Below, piece by piece: positions 16,385-23,764 of a DNA stretch of 33,843 bases (position 1 is the stretch's first letter; each line of letters opens with the position of its first letter). The stretch is from NCBI GenBank assembly GCA_019634345.1, contig JAHQVL010000158.1, positions 1-33,843 on the forward strand. The letters are read 5' to 3'. The stretch is from Rhodothermaceae bacterium. Its GTDB lineage: Bacteria > Bacteroidota > Rhodothermia > Rhodothermales > JAHQVL01. The notes below the pieces were generated by a model. It was not told where the DNA came from. It ran no database searches and saw only the letters and a list, made by a program, of their open reading frames with translations. Position numbers and translations under genes: made by a program.

Positions 16385-17377
16385 TCAAGAAGGTTTTGCA
16401 GGAGATCGTCTTCGAGTCGCTTCCTCAAATGACATTTCCTCCCACACTTTATCCTCGTAAAGAATCCAGACTTTCTCTTTGAAGATATCGATCTTTCGCA
16501 CTATCCCTTTACCCCTCTCTGTATAAACGGGCGTATCGATAGAAGGAATTGTGGCGAGTGCAGTCATGTATTGCTCTAGTTCATAATTTAAGCAACACTT
16601 CAATCGGCCGCATTGTCCGCTCAATCGGACTGGATTTAAGGGTAAGTTTTGCACCTTTGCAGCCTGGGTTGAAACAGGCTTAAAATCTTGCAACCACGTT
16701 GAGCAACAAAGTTCTCTGCCACACGAGCCAATCCCACCTATTCGGGCCGCTTCATCTCGAGCTCCGATCTGACGGAGTTCAACCCTGGTTTTAAACCGGC
16801 GGGCAAGGTCCCGCACCAATTCCCTGAAGTCCACTCGATGATCGGCAGTAAAGTAGAAGGTGACTTTTTTATGATCGAACTGCCACTCTGTATCAACCAG
16901 CTTCATGGGAAGGTTCATCTTATCGATTGACCGGCGACCAATTAAGAACGTTTCCGTTTCTTTTTCCTTGTTTGCTTCCCAGCGGTTGATGTCGTCTAAA
17001 TCGGCCCTGCGAATCACTCTAGGAAACTTTGTATTGTCACCCAGATCTTTGGACCGTACTCGAATCCGAACCATTTCCCCGACCAGGTGCACCGTTCCGA
17101 AGTCTCTCCCTCCACGATCCGCCTCAACCACTACAAAATCTCCCGTTTGGACATCAAGCGCATTGTTTGTATAAAACCCTTTGCGGCCTCCTTTAAAAGC
17201 CACTTCGATTAAATCGTAAACAACAGGAGCATTACTGATCCCAAAATCGCTCAGCCAATCATAGGCATGCATCGAAGGGCACGCACTGGTCCCTTTACGC
17301 TTAGAACTACAGCCTCCTCTTTTACCGCACCCTGCTCCGCCACACCCTCCTCCAGAGCTACATGAACCGCACCCCAT
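16385..17377 (-). CDS. ricT: PSP1-domain protein, RicT/YaaT family
   Basis: This 330-residue protein has the PSP1 core (about 55-300). There are two Cys groups in it: SCGRELCCSTW (C219, C224, C225) and QCGRLKCCLNYE (C256, C261, C262), typical of the RicT/YaaT family. B. subtilis RicT works with RicA and RicF in an Fe-S-containing complex that acts with RNase Y in mRNA processing. The N-terminus is a Gly/Cys-rich head with C3, C6, C12, C17, C23 and C33, a possible metal or Fe-S site absent from the B. subtilis protein as far as I recall. It is downstream of holB, 45 nt away, the same holB-yaaT order as in Firmicutes. RicA and RicF homologues are not in the window. Confidence 0.9.
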   Translation of the reverse strand: MGCGSCSSGGGCGGAGCGKRGGCSSKRKGTSACPSMHAYDWLSDFGISNAPVVYDLIEVAFKGGRKGFYTNNALDVQTGDFVVVEADRGGRDFGTVHLVGEMVRIRVRSKDLGDNTKFPRVIRRADLDDINRWEANKEKETETFLIGRRSIDKMNLPMKLVDTEWQFDHKKVTFYFTADHRVDFRELVRDLARRFKTRVELRQIGARDEAARIGGIGSCGRELCCSTWLQDFKPVSTQAAKVQNLPLNPVRLSGQCGRLKCCLNYELEQYMTALATIPSIDTPVYTERGKGIVRKIDIFKEKVWILYEDKVWEEMSFEEATRRRSPAKPS

Positions 17378-17422
17378 AGCACCATCCTCGTTTATATTAA
17401 AAAGGAAGTTATGTTTTCGGAT

Positions 17423-18592
17423 CTATACGGGTACTGTTACCTCATGAAGAGGAATATAGAGCCGATCTTCCGGATACCCTTTCATTGCAAAGTATAATTT
17501 ATTGGCAAGAGTAACAAGAACCAGGTAGACCTGAACGTTACGTCCTACCAACTCAATGGACTCTTCCACCATGTGCACCATTGCCTCAATATTGGCATCA
17601 GGCACATTATTACAGAAGCGTTCAATGCTTTCTTTTTGATCAAGATTGATCATCAGCGTATCATCCCCTACCGTCCTAAACAACATAAGATCTCGAATCC
17701 AACTGATCATCAGAAGCAAAACCCCCTTAAGCCGTTCGCGACCAAGGGCATTGAGTTGCTCGATCACATCAGAGAGCTTATCCGTATTCTGGGTATAGGA
17801 AAAACGCAAATATTCCAAAATTAACTGCCTGCTCTCCAAGAGTTCCTCATTATCTGCCAGATCCAACGCTCTTGTATATGACCCATTCGCCATTCGTGAA
17901 AGCGTAGAGGCTTTATTCGCCTCCAAACCCATGCGTTGTACCAAGGCTTCCTCAATGTCCTGATTGCTGAGCGGATCGAACCGCAGTTGCTGGCAGCGCG
18001 AGGTAATCGTGGGTAGAACTTTATCCGGACGGCTGGTGATGAGAACAAAGAGGGTTGCCGGCCCTGGTTCTTCGAGCAACTTAAGAAACGCATTGGCCGC
18101 TTCTTGCCGCATCGCCTCGACATCCGTAAGAATCGTAATTTTGTATCGGCCCTCAACGGGCTTGAAGCTCATTGCCCGGCGTAAGTCTTCGTTAATTCGA
18201 GCAACCGTATAAATCGCTTGTTTATTGGAGACCTTAGTAGAATCGGTTAACGAAGGGCGGCGAACGTAATCAACCGGCACATACGGGTTCTCTCCCAATC
18301 GTTTAATTCGCATCCCGATATCCGCAGGATCGGCATCGTTAGGATAGGGAAATAGCAGATGTACATCAGGATGCAGCATTCGGCTTACTTTCCGACATGC
18401 GTTGCATTCATTACAGGGTCGCGTTTCTTCATTCAAGCATTGTAAAGACTGCGCAAACGCAAGGGCTACCGCCCTCTTCCCTACTCCATCCGGACCATAA
18501 AACAAATACGCATGGGCGACGCGATCTTGCGAAATACCTCGATTTAGAACCTCTTTGGCCCTGCTTTGATTTATTACTTCACTCCAAATCAT
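17423..18592 (-). CDS. holB: DNA polymerase III clamp-loader delta' subunit (HolB)
   Basis: This 389-residue AAA+ protein has Walker A GPDGVGKRA (33-41), then the four-Cys zinc module C52, C60, C63 and C66, the Walker B region, LLEEPGPATLFVLITS and the SRC motif TSRCQQLRF. The zinc module plus SRC, with a shorter C-terminal domain than DnaX, indicates delta' rather than tau/gamma. Walker A is intact. It opens the sliding clamp as part of the Pol III holoenzyme. It begins at the ATG 18590-18592 (MIWSEVINQSRAKEVL, the family start). It is followed by ricT on the same strand. Confidence 0.92.
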   Translation of the reverse strand: MIWSEVINQSRAKEVLNRGISQDRVAHAYLFYGPDGVGKRAVALAFAQSLQCLNEETRPCNECNACRKVSRMLHPDVHLLFPYPNDADPADIGMRIKRLGENPYVPVDYVRRPSLTDSTKVSNKQAIYTVARINEDLRRAMSFKPVEGRYKITILTDVEAMRQEAANAFLKLLEEPGPATLFVLITSRPDKVLPTITSRCQQLRFDPLSNQDIEEALVQRMGLEANKASTLSRMANGSYTRALDLADNEELLESRQLILEYLRFSYTQNTDKLSDVIEQLNALGRERLKGVLLLMISWIRDLMLFRTVGDDTLMINLDQKESIERFCNNVPDANIEAMVHMVEESIELVGRNVQVYLVLVTLANKLYFAMKGYPEDRLYIPLHEVTVPV

Positions 18593-18722
18593 CCCGATTG
18601 AGAAAAATTTTCGTGCATTCCAGTGCTTTATATACTTTTCTTTTTTGAAAAAGAAACAATTTAGGTGATAAATGCGATAATATGACCCTGGAATTTGTCG
18701 ACTACATATTCTTAACTCCGAT

Positions 18723-18796
18723 GGCGAGGTAGCTCAGCTGGTTAGAGCGTCGGATTCATAACCCGGAGGTCGAGAGTTCAAGTCTCTCTCTCGCCA
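18723..18796 (+). tRNA. tRNA-Met (CAU), elongator type
   Basis: A 74-nt cloverleaf: acceptor GGCGAGG/TCTCGCC (one G-T), D arm GCTC...GAGC, anticodon loop TTCATAA with CAT at the centre, T arm GAGAG TTCAAGT CTCTC, discriminator A. CCA is not encoded. The first pair is G-C and the anticodon stem lacks three G-C pairs next to the loop, so it is not the initiator. The anticodon stem has an A-C pair beside the loop. A CAU anticodon could also be tRNA-Ile2 if modified to lysidine, but the body resembles elongator Met. Confidence 0.95.
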
Positions 18797-18798
18797 CA

Positions 18799-18836
18799 AA
18801 AAAACCCTTCTTTGTGCTAACAAAGAAGGGTTTTTT
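18799..18836. terminator. Bidirectional terminator shared by tRNA-Met and the EF-G-like gene
   Basis: A perfect 16-bp stem: the left arm 18799-18814 (A6, CCCTTCTTTG) pairs with the right arm 18821-18836 (CAAAGAAGGG, T6), with a 6-nt loop. It has U-tracts in both directions. It lies 2 nt after the tRNA and 7 nt past the stop of the leftward gene, so it can end both transcripts. Confidence 0.92.
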
Positions 18837-18843
18837 CTTGCCG

Positions 18844-20967
18844 TTAAGCTTCAACCATTTCCTCGGCTTCTTTCTGTACCTGTTCTTGCACATGCCGCGG
18901 CATTGCTTCATAGCCAAGGAGCTTAGCCGTATGCAATCCACGCCCCTGCGTCATGGAACGCAGCGCGGTTGAATACTGGTACAACTCAGCCTCAGGAACC
19001 TGTGCTTTTATCTTTTGAAGCACGCCTTCCGCTTCGATGCCATGAATCCGCGCCCGGCGTTGATTTAGATCACTCATGATCTCCCCCGTGTACGCCTCAG
19101 GAGCCAGGACTTCTATTTCATGGATCGGTTCTAGCAGGACTGGAACCGCTTTCTTAAAGGCATCTCGAAAACACATTCTCCCCGCGCTTTTGAATGCCGC
19201 ATCATTAGAATCCACGGGATGCATGCCTCCATCGTATACCACAATTCGGACGGCTCCTACGGGGTAGCCAGCAATCGGCCCCTGTTGCATTGCTTCGAAA
19301 ACTCCTTTCTGGATCGATCCAGAGAATCGCCGCATGTCAATGACTCCACCCACAATGCCGTCGATGAACTCAATTTCCGCTCCCCAATCGGTTGTAAACT
19401 TATTTACAGAACGGACATTGATATCGGCAGGAGGTTTAAACTCACCATTTATAGGTTCAACCATCATGGAGATATCAGCAAACTGACCAGCGCCACCACT
19501 CTGTTTTTTGTGGCGATAGGACGCTCTTGCCTGGCCTTGAATGGTTTCTCGATACGAAATCTTGGGCTTTATGTATTCAACTTCAACATTAAACCTGTTC
19601 GCCAGCCTGTATTTCGCAATCATGAGATGCATTTCCCCTTGGCCGCCAAGAAGCAACTGATTCAGGTGGGGATCATGCAGAAGAATGAGGGAAGGGTCTT
19701 CATTCGAAAGTGCGTGAAGTCCTTGAGCCAGTTTTTCCTCCTCACCTTGTGTAACAGTTCGAATCGCAGAAGTGTACCGAGGCTGTGGAAATACTATTGG
19801 CTTAATTTCATGCTTATCTCCTTTCTTTCGGAGCGTTTCGTTTGCATGGGTGTTCTTCAATTTCACGAGAGCGCCTATATCACCAGCCACCATCTTCGTT
19901 ACGGGCTCTCGCTCATGCCCATTGATGCCATAGATTTGGCCCAATCGTTCTGAAGAACCCGAGTGTGCATTTTCAAGGTCCATGCCTTGCTCAAGGGTAC
20001 CTGAATAGACACGGAAGAACGAATATTCACCCACATGCGCTTCAGACATCGTGCGATACACAAAGGCGACCGGGCTTCCAGCTGGATCAGCCGTAATCGT
20101 ATCGCCTTTTTCAAGTTCGACCGGTGGCATCTCAGAGGGAGACGGACACACGTTCGAGATGAAGTCCATTAATCGACTCACCCCGACGTTTTCAGTTGCA
20201 CTCGTCAAAAAGATAGGGAACAGTTGTCGCTTCAACATCGCCTCGTGTAACCCTTTTCGCATTTCCTCTTCGGAAAGTGTCCCCTTTTCAAAATACAGCT
20301 CCATCAAAGATTCGTCATTTTCTGCGATATCTTCGATCAGTGCATTATGCAACTCTTCTGCTTCCTCCTTAAACGCATCTTCTATCTCTTTAGCAGTAAC
20401 CTTCCCTGTGCCTTCCTCAAAGTAGAGTTGTTTCATCAGTAGCACGTCTATAATAGAACGTGATCCTGCACCACCTGGAAGTTGAATAACCGTGGCGCCT
20501 CTCCCAAAGCGTTCTTGTATTTGAGCAACGAGGGCCCGAAAATCTGTTTCGCCACGATCCAGTTGGTTAAGCACAAACATGGAGGGGATATTGGCTCCAG
20601 CGCCGTATCCCCAGGCCAGCTCGGTTCCTACCTGTACGCCTTCCATCGCATGAAGAACGAATACAGCTGAATCGGCCACTTTCATGGACGTAATAACTTC
20701 CCCTGCAAAATCTGGATATCCCGGGGCATCTAATACATTGATTTTATGCCCATCTCGCTCGATATGCAAAAGAGAGGAGAACACAGACATCTGACGCTCA
20801 ACCTCACTAGGGTGATAATCACTGACTGTATTGCCTTCTTCGATCGATCCAAGCCGGCCTATCGCACCTGTATTAAAAAGCATCGCCTCCGCAAGCATGG
20901 TCTTCCCACTGCCCTGATGGCCAACAAGCACCACATTACGGATATGATCAGCATCATATATTTTCAT
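18844..20967 (-). CDS. EF-G-like translational GTPase (EF-G paralogue)
   Basis: With the start at 20965-20967 the protein has 707 residues. G1 is GHQGSGKT (16-23). G3 is DAPGYPDF (80-87), with Tyr84 where canonical EF-G has the catalytic His. G4 is NQLD (134-137) instead of NKxD. The switch-1 RGITI motif is replaced by RQMSV. These traits mark the EF-G-like branch, not the housekeeping FusA. Domains II-V follow (for example YPVGAVRIVVYDGGMHPVDS in domain IV). I choose the second ATG because AGGGAG lies 7 nt upstream of it, while the ATG at 20973 would abut that site. Its precise role is unsettled for the family. The gene stands alone, far from str-operon genes. Confidence 0.9.
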   Translation of the reverse strand: MKIYDADHIRNVVLVGHQGSGKTMLAEAMLFNTGAIGRLGSIEEGNTVSDYHPSEVERQMSVFSSLLHIERDGHKINVLDAPGYPDFAGEVITSMKVADSAVFVLHAMEGVQVGTELAWGYGAGANIPSMFVLNQLDRGETDFRALVAQIQERFGRGATVIQLPGGAGSRSIIDVLLMKQLYFEEGTGKVTAKEIEDAFKEEAEELHNALIEDIAENDESLMELYFEKGTLSEEEMRKGLHEAMLKRQLFPIFLTSATENVGVSRLMDFISNVCPSPSEMPPVELEKGDTITADPAGSPVAFVYRTMSEAHVGEYSFFRVYSGTLEQGMDLENAHSGSSERLGQIYGINGHEREPVTKMVAGDIGALVKLKNTHANETLRKKGDKHEIKPIVFPQPRYTSAIRTVTQGEEEKLAQGLHALSNEDPSLILLHDPHLNQLLLGGQGEMHLMIAKYRLANRFNVEVEYIKPKISYRETIQGQARASYRHKKQSGGAGQFADISMMVEPINGEFKPPADINVRSVNKFTTDWGAEIEFIDGIVGGVIDMRRFSGSIQKGVFEAMQQGPIAGYPVGAVRIVVYDGGMHPVDSNDAAFKSAGRMCFRDAFKKAVPVLLEPIHEIEVLAPEAYTGEIMSDLNQRRARIHGIEAEGVLQKIKAQVPEAELYQYSTALRSMTQGRGLHTAKLLGYEAMPRHVQEQVQKEAEEMVEA

Positions 20968-21013
20968 AAGCATTCTCCCTTGATTAAAGTGCCCTGACTA
21001 GATATAGATGGAA

Positions 21014-21071
21014 AAGAGGTGTACGCTTTGTGCTGGTGAACACAAACCTCTTCAGCATTTTTTAAAGAGGT
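21014..21071 (-). promoter_or_regulatory. Three-arm leader of the EF-G-like gene with two exclusive hairpins
   Basis: In + coordinates AAGAGGT occurs at 21014-21020 and again at 21065-21071, with the complement ACCTCTT at 21046-21052 between them. The middle arm can pair with either side, 7 bp each, so two hairpins exclude each other. The inner TTTGTG/CACAAA (21027-21032/21041-21046) strengthens one fold. On the leftward transcript the second hairpin is followed by a TTTT and then about 35 nt later by the AGGGAG ribosome site. An attenuator-like role is a guess. Confidence 0.35.
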
Positions 21072-21249
21072 AATACGTTAATAACACACGTAACAATTTA
21101 ATAATCAAGAGCAATTCACATTTGATGAACCAAACTCCGTTTTTTGCGGGGCTCGCAACTCAAATTCTGGATAAACGTTGGAGACACAGCCACCGATTTT
21201 TCACTTTAAAGCATGTACCTGATACTTCAAGAGAATAGGCCTTATTGAT

Positions 21250-21987
21250 TTGCCGTCCCTACTTGCTATAGAAACGACAACTGATACGTGCAGCGTTGCT
21301 GTTTATATTGATAAGCACGTTCACATCGAAAAGACACTCCGCAGGCCCAAGGTCCATGCAGAGCACCTTGTGCCGATGATACAGGATGTGCTTGCGTACT
21401 CAGAAATTCAGCCCCAAGACTTGGACGGTATTGCAGTTTCCGAAGGACCAGGTTCATACACGGGATTACGCATCGGAGTCAGCACAGCAAAAGGGTTGGC
21501 GTTTGCTCATGACCTAAAGCTTATCTCGGTCCCCTCGTTATCTGCGATGGCGTTCATAAGCTTACCGTTTGTCCCTGATGACTCGAACATCGTCATCGCT
21601 CGTAATTCCAGAAGAGGGGAAGTATATCTTGCGGCGTTTAAGAAAACGAGCGATCGTACATTTGATGTGCTGTTGGAGCCGAGTGCACTATTAATCGAGA
21701 ATATAGAAGCGGAGCTCCCAGAGGAGGTTGTATCCTCTGATGCAGTGTGGGTCGCAGGTGAAGGGCGTTCTCGGATGATGGAAAAATTGAGCCAAGCACT
21801 AAAAGATCGGATAATCGTGTTGGCTGGCACCCAGGTATCCCCATCTGCTGGAAGCGTTGCTTATTTGGGAGCTAATTATTTTCATAGTGGTTCCTTTGTG
21901 GATGTTTCAGCATACGAGCCCGTATATTTAAAAGATTTTATCCCTAAGTTGCGTACTACTTCGGTGTTCGACCGTTTACCTTTTTAG
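21250..21987 (+). CDS. tsaB: tRNA N6-adenosine threonylcarbamoyltransferase complex subunit TsaB
   Basis: This 245-residue ASKHA-fold protein starts from TTG with PSLLAIETTTDTCSVAV, the family N-terminus. It has KVHAEHLVPMI (34-44) and GPGSYTGLRIGVSTAKGLAF (66-85), the hallmark TsaB segments. TsaB partners TsaD and TsaE in making t6A37 in tRNAs that read ANN codons. TsaB lacks the metal-binding His pair of TsaD, consistent with a scaffold role. Length is normal. It is followed by accD 88 nt downstream; I know no functional link. The nearest ATG downstream would delete the beta-strand core, so TTG is well supported. Confidence 0.94.
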   Translation: MPSLLAIETTTDTCSVAVYIDKHVHIEKTLRRPKVHAEHLVPMIQDVLAYSEIQPQDLDGIAVSEGPGSYTGLRIGVSTAKGLAFAHDLKLISVPSLSAMAFISLPFVPDDSNIVIARNSRRGEVYLAAFKKTSDRTFDVLLEPSALLIENIEAELPEEVVSSDAVWVAGEGRSRMMEKLSQALKDRIIVLAGTQVSPSAGSVAYLGANYFHSGSFVDVSAYEPVYLKDFIPKLRTTSVFDRLPF

Positions 21988-22075
21988 CATCGCTCTTAGT
22001 CCGTTAACACATGCCGTATGCTACCGAAATCTATAATGAAGCATATTGTAGTTACACAACAGAATACGTTCAATA

Positions 22076-22924
22076 ATGAGTTGGTTTAAAAGACAAAAGG
22101 CAGGAATTAATACGAAGCGTAGTGATCAGATAGATGTACCTGAAGGGCAATGGGCCAAATGCCCGGTGACAGGGGAGATCATTAATAAACGCGTGTTAGA
22201 AGAAAACGCACTGGTATTTCCCGGTTCTGGATACCATATGCGTATGAACAGCAAGGGGTATTTCGACCTCTTGTTCGACGACGAAGCCTATGATGTGTAC
22301 GACACTGACCTTCAGCCGGTAGATTCTCTCGAATTTGCTGATAAAAAGTCTTATACCTCACGTATTTCTGCGGCACAGAGTAAATCAGGTCTTTCAGACG
22401 CCGCCGTAGCAGCATTGGGAAACGTAGGAGGCCATCAAATTTCTGTTGCAGCGATGGACTTTTCGTTTGTAGGTGGCTCAATGGGATCGGTCGTGGGCGA
22501 GGTATTGTCGCGCGCCATTAAAAGGGCCTATACGAACAACACACCGTTGTTAATTATCTCTCAAAGTGGAGGGGCTCGTATGATGGAGGGCGCATTGAGC
22601 CTTATGCAAATGGCAAAGACCAGCGCACATCTCGCAACCCTACATGAAAAAGGACTTCCTTATATCTCGTTGATGACCAACCCAACAACTGGGGGAGTTA
22701 CGGCATCATTTGCCATGTTAGGCGATTTTAACCTCGCAGAACCGGATGCATTAATCGGCTTTGCCGGCCCTAGAGTGATTCGAGAGACGATCGGCCAGGA
22801 TCTGCCCAAAGGATTCCAACGAGCAGAGTTTTTACAGGAAAAGGGATTTATTGATTTTATAGTGGATCGGAGAAACCTGAAGAACCAGCTCACCCAATTG
22901 CTTAATCTTATCTCCTCAAACTAG
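22076..22924 (+). CDS. accD: Acetyl-CoA carboxylase carboxyltransferase subunit beta
   Basis: This 282-residue protein has normal length. MSWFKRQKAGI is followed by the ribbon region WAKCPVTGEIINKRVLEEN and VFPGSGYHMRM. Of the four zinc cysteines in E. coli AccD only the first (KCP) remains; the others are Thr, Phe and Ser. The carboxyltransferase core is intact: MDFSFVGGSMGSVVGE, SQSGGARMMEGALSLMQM, PTTGGVTASFAMLGD and ALIGFAGPRVI with oxyanion-type glycines. It transfers carboxyl from carboxybiotin to acetyl-CoA with AccA, which is not in the window. Loss of ribbon cysteines is, as I recall, common in Bacteroidota AccD, so the gene is probably functional. Confidence 0.95.
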   Translation: MSWFKRQKAGINTKRSDQIDVPEGQWAKCPVTGEIINKRVLEENALVFPGSGYHMRMNSKGYFDLLFDDEAYDVYDTDLQPVDSLEFADKKSYTSRISAAQSKSGLSDAAVAALGNVGGHQISVAAMDFSFVGGSMGSVVGEVLSRAIKRAYTNNTPLLIISQSGGARMMEGALSLMQMAKTSAHLATLHEKGLPYISLMTNPTTGGVTASFAMLGDFNLAEPDALIGFAGPRVIRETIGQDLPKGFQRAEFLQEKGFIDFIVDRRNLKNQLTQLLNLISSN

Positions 22925-22989
22925 AACATTCTCTTTCAGGGCCATCTCGTCCTGATCTACTGCGGCGATACACCCATATTGGATAAAAC

Positions 22990-23025
22990 AAAAACCCGGC
23001 ATCTTGTAACAAGAGCCGGGTTTTT
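22990..23025. terminator. Strong bidirectional terminator after accD
   Basis: AAAAACCCGGC (22990-23000) pairs with GCCGGGTTTTT (23015-23025), 11 bp. After a single bulged A the stem continues with TCTTG/CAAGA and a 3-nt loop. The T5 at the 3' end suits accD, 65 nt upstream; the A5 at the 5' end gives a U-tract leftward. Confidence 0.9.
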
Positions 23026-23042
23026 GCCAAACAGGAGTTCGC

Positions 23043-23222
23043 ATGATTAAGCCAATTGGGGTAACACCAACATACATGCCAGCCCTTAAACAGGCTAAAA
23101 AAGGCAGCATAATGCATTTAGAAGGCGCCGAACAGGACGATATTTCCCAGTACAAGGCACATCTTTCCCAATCCTACATAGCAACCCATAAAAAAACTCG
23201 TTCTTGCCGTAGCCATGATTAA
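23043..23222 (+). CDS. Small 59-aa protein of unknown function
   Basis: ATG 23043 to TAA 23220-23222 encodes 59 residues. AGGAG sits 6 nt before the ATG (ACAGGAGTTCGC), one of the few good Shine-Dalgarno sites here. The product is soluble-looking: MIKPIGVTPTYMPALKQAKK, a short acidic middle (LEGAEQDDISQY) and a basic C-terminus with His and Cys (THKKTRSCRSHD). I recognise no family. Two things make it doubtful: it begins just after the accD terminator with no obvious promoter, and its last codons overlap the terminator of the leftward 33-aa gene. The reverse-strand frames over the same DNA look worse, as they run through the accD terminator. Confidence 0.45.
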   Translation: MIKPIGVTPTYMPALKQAKKGSIMHLEGAEQDDISQYKAHLSQSYIATHKKTRSCRSHD

Positions 23223-23236
23223 CGACAAGAACGAGT
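23190..23236 (-). terminator. Intrinsic terminator for the leftward 33-aa gene
   Basis: ACTCGTTCTTG (23196-23206) pairs with CAAGAACGAGT (23226-23236), 11 bp with a 19-nt loop that can pair a little further (CGT/ACG). The A-run at 23190-23196 becomes a U-tract on the leftward transcript. On the + strand the 3' side lacks a T-run. It is about 76 nt after the microprotein stop. Confidence 0.8.
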
Positions 23237-23312
23237 CTTAAATACCACCCTGAACCCAGGATCATCTTTGATATTTACAGTGCGACAAAAGAGAATTTCT
23301 TCTCAACCATCA

Positions 23313-23414
23313 CTATGCAAAAATCGAGAACATGCCTACTAGCAGAAGCACGATGATCCCCAACAACAGACCCATCGCAGTGCGATCCCAAGGGTCTCTA
23401 GGGTTGTACTTCAT
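23313..23414 (-). CDS. 33-aa single-pass membrane microprotein
   Basis: ATG at 23412-23414 to TAG at 23313-23315 encodes 33 residues. A short polar head (MKYNPRDPWDRTAMG) is followed by about 17 hydrophobic residues (LLLGIIVLLLVGMFSIF) reaching almost to the C-terminus. A strong leftward terminator lies downstream, so it appears to be its own transcription unit. The DPWDR just ahead of the membrane segment parallels NPVDR in the 39-aa protein at 15714-15833. I know no named family. Topology is probably N-in with a C-terminal anchor, but that is a guess. The combination of a clean TM, a dedicated terminator and a look-alike 8 kb away makes a real gene more likely than chance. Confidence 0.6.
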   Translation of the reverse strand: MKYNPRDPWDRTAMGLLLGIIVLLLVGMFSIFA

Positions 23415-23764
23415 TTGTTAAATGGATGGTACTTAGTTGATGATTGCACGAAGCAAGTATAATAAACGTGCCAAAGGGGCCGCATCACGTAATGATTGCA
23501 ATGTTGTCACAACTCCAAGGTTTTTATCCGAGGCTCAAGTGACATGTAAAATATTTGAAATGAGAACACCATTGAAACATTTTTGTGTAGATGCAATGTC
23601 TACACTGTATTCATTCGCTACAAATTCAGTATTCTTTCAAAAGGACTTATTATTTAATGCTAAGAATACTACATTAATCTTGAATTCAGTGATTTACTCA
23701 TCTTCCCCTCCCTTTGTATGAGTATCAATAAGCAATTAATCGCCTGATTCTACCCCGTATCATT
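23415..23764. other. 350-nt intergenic region upstream of the kinase, no convincing gene
   Basis: This stretch is AT-rich and carries the upstream regions of the leftward 33-aa gene and the rightward kinase gene. A + frame at 23437-23721 is open for 94 codons, but its translation has no domain look, is rich in Asn, Ser and Phe, and has no ribosome site. I treat it as chance. No repeats or hairpins stand out. Confidence 0.5.

Noticed and set aside
18639-18660. AT-only palindrome (TTTCTTTTT/AAAAAGAAA) between holB and the tRNA
   Set aside because: Low-complexity A/T symmetry; no clear promoter spacing or terminator context, so likely chance.
22916-23155. Leftward 79-codon frame opposite the 59-aa ORF
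   Set aside because: It reads straight through the strong accD terminator stem and is Cys/Met-rich without a family look.
23437-23721. 94-codon open frame upstream of the kinase gene
   Set aside because: AT-rich intergenic DNA, no domain-like pattern, no ribosome site, and unusual Asn/Ser/Phe-rich composition.
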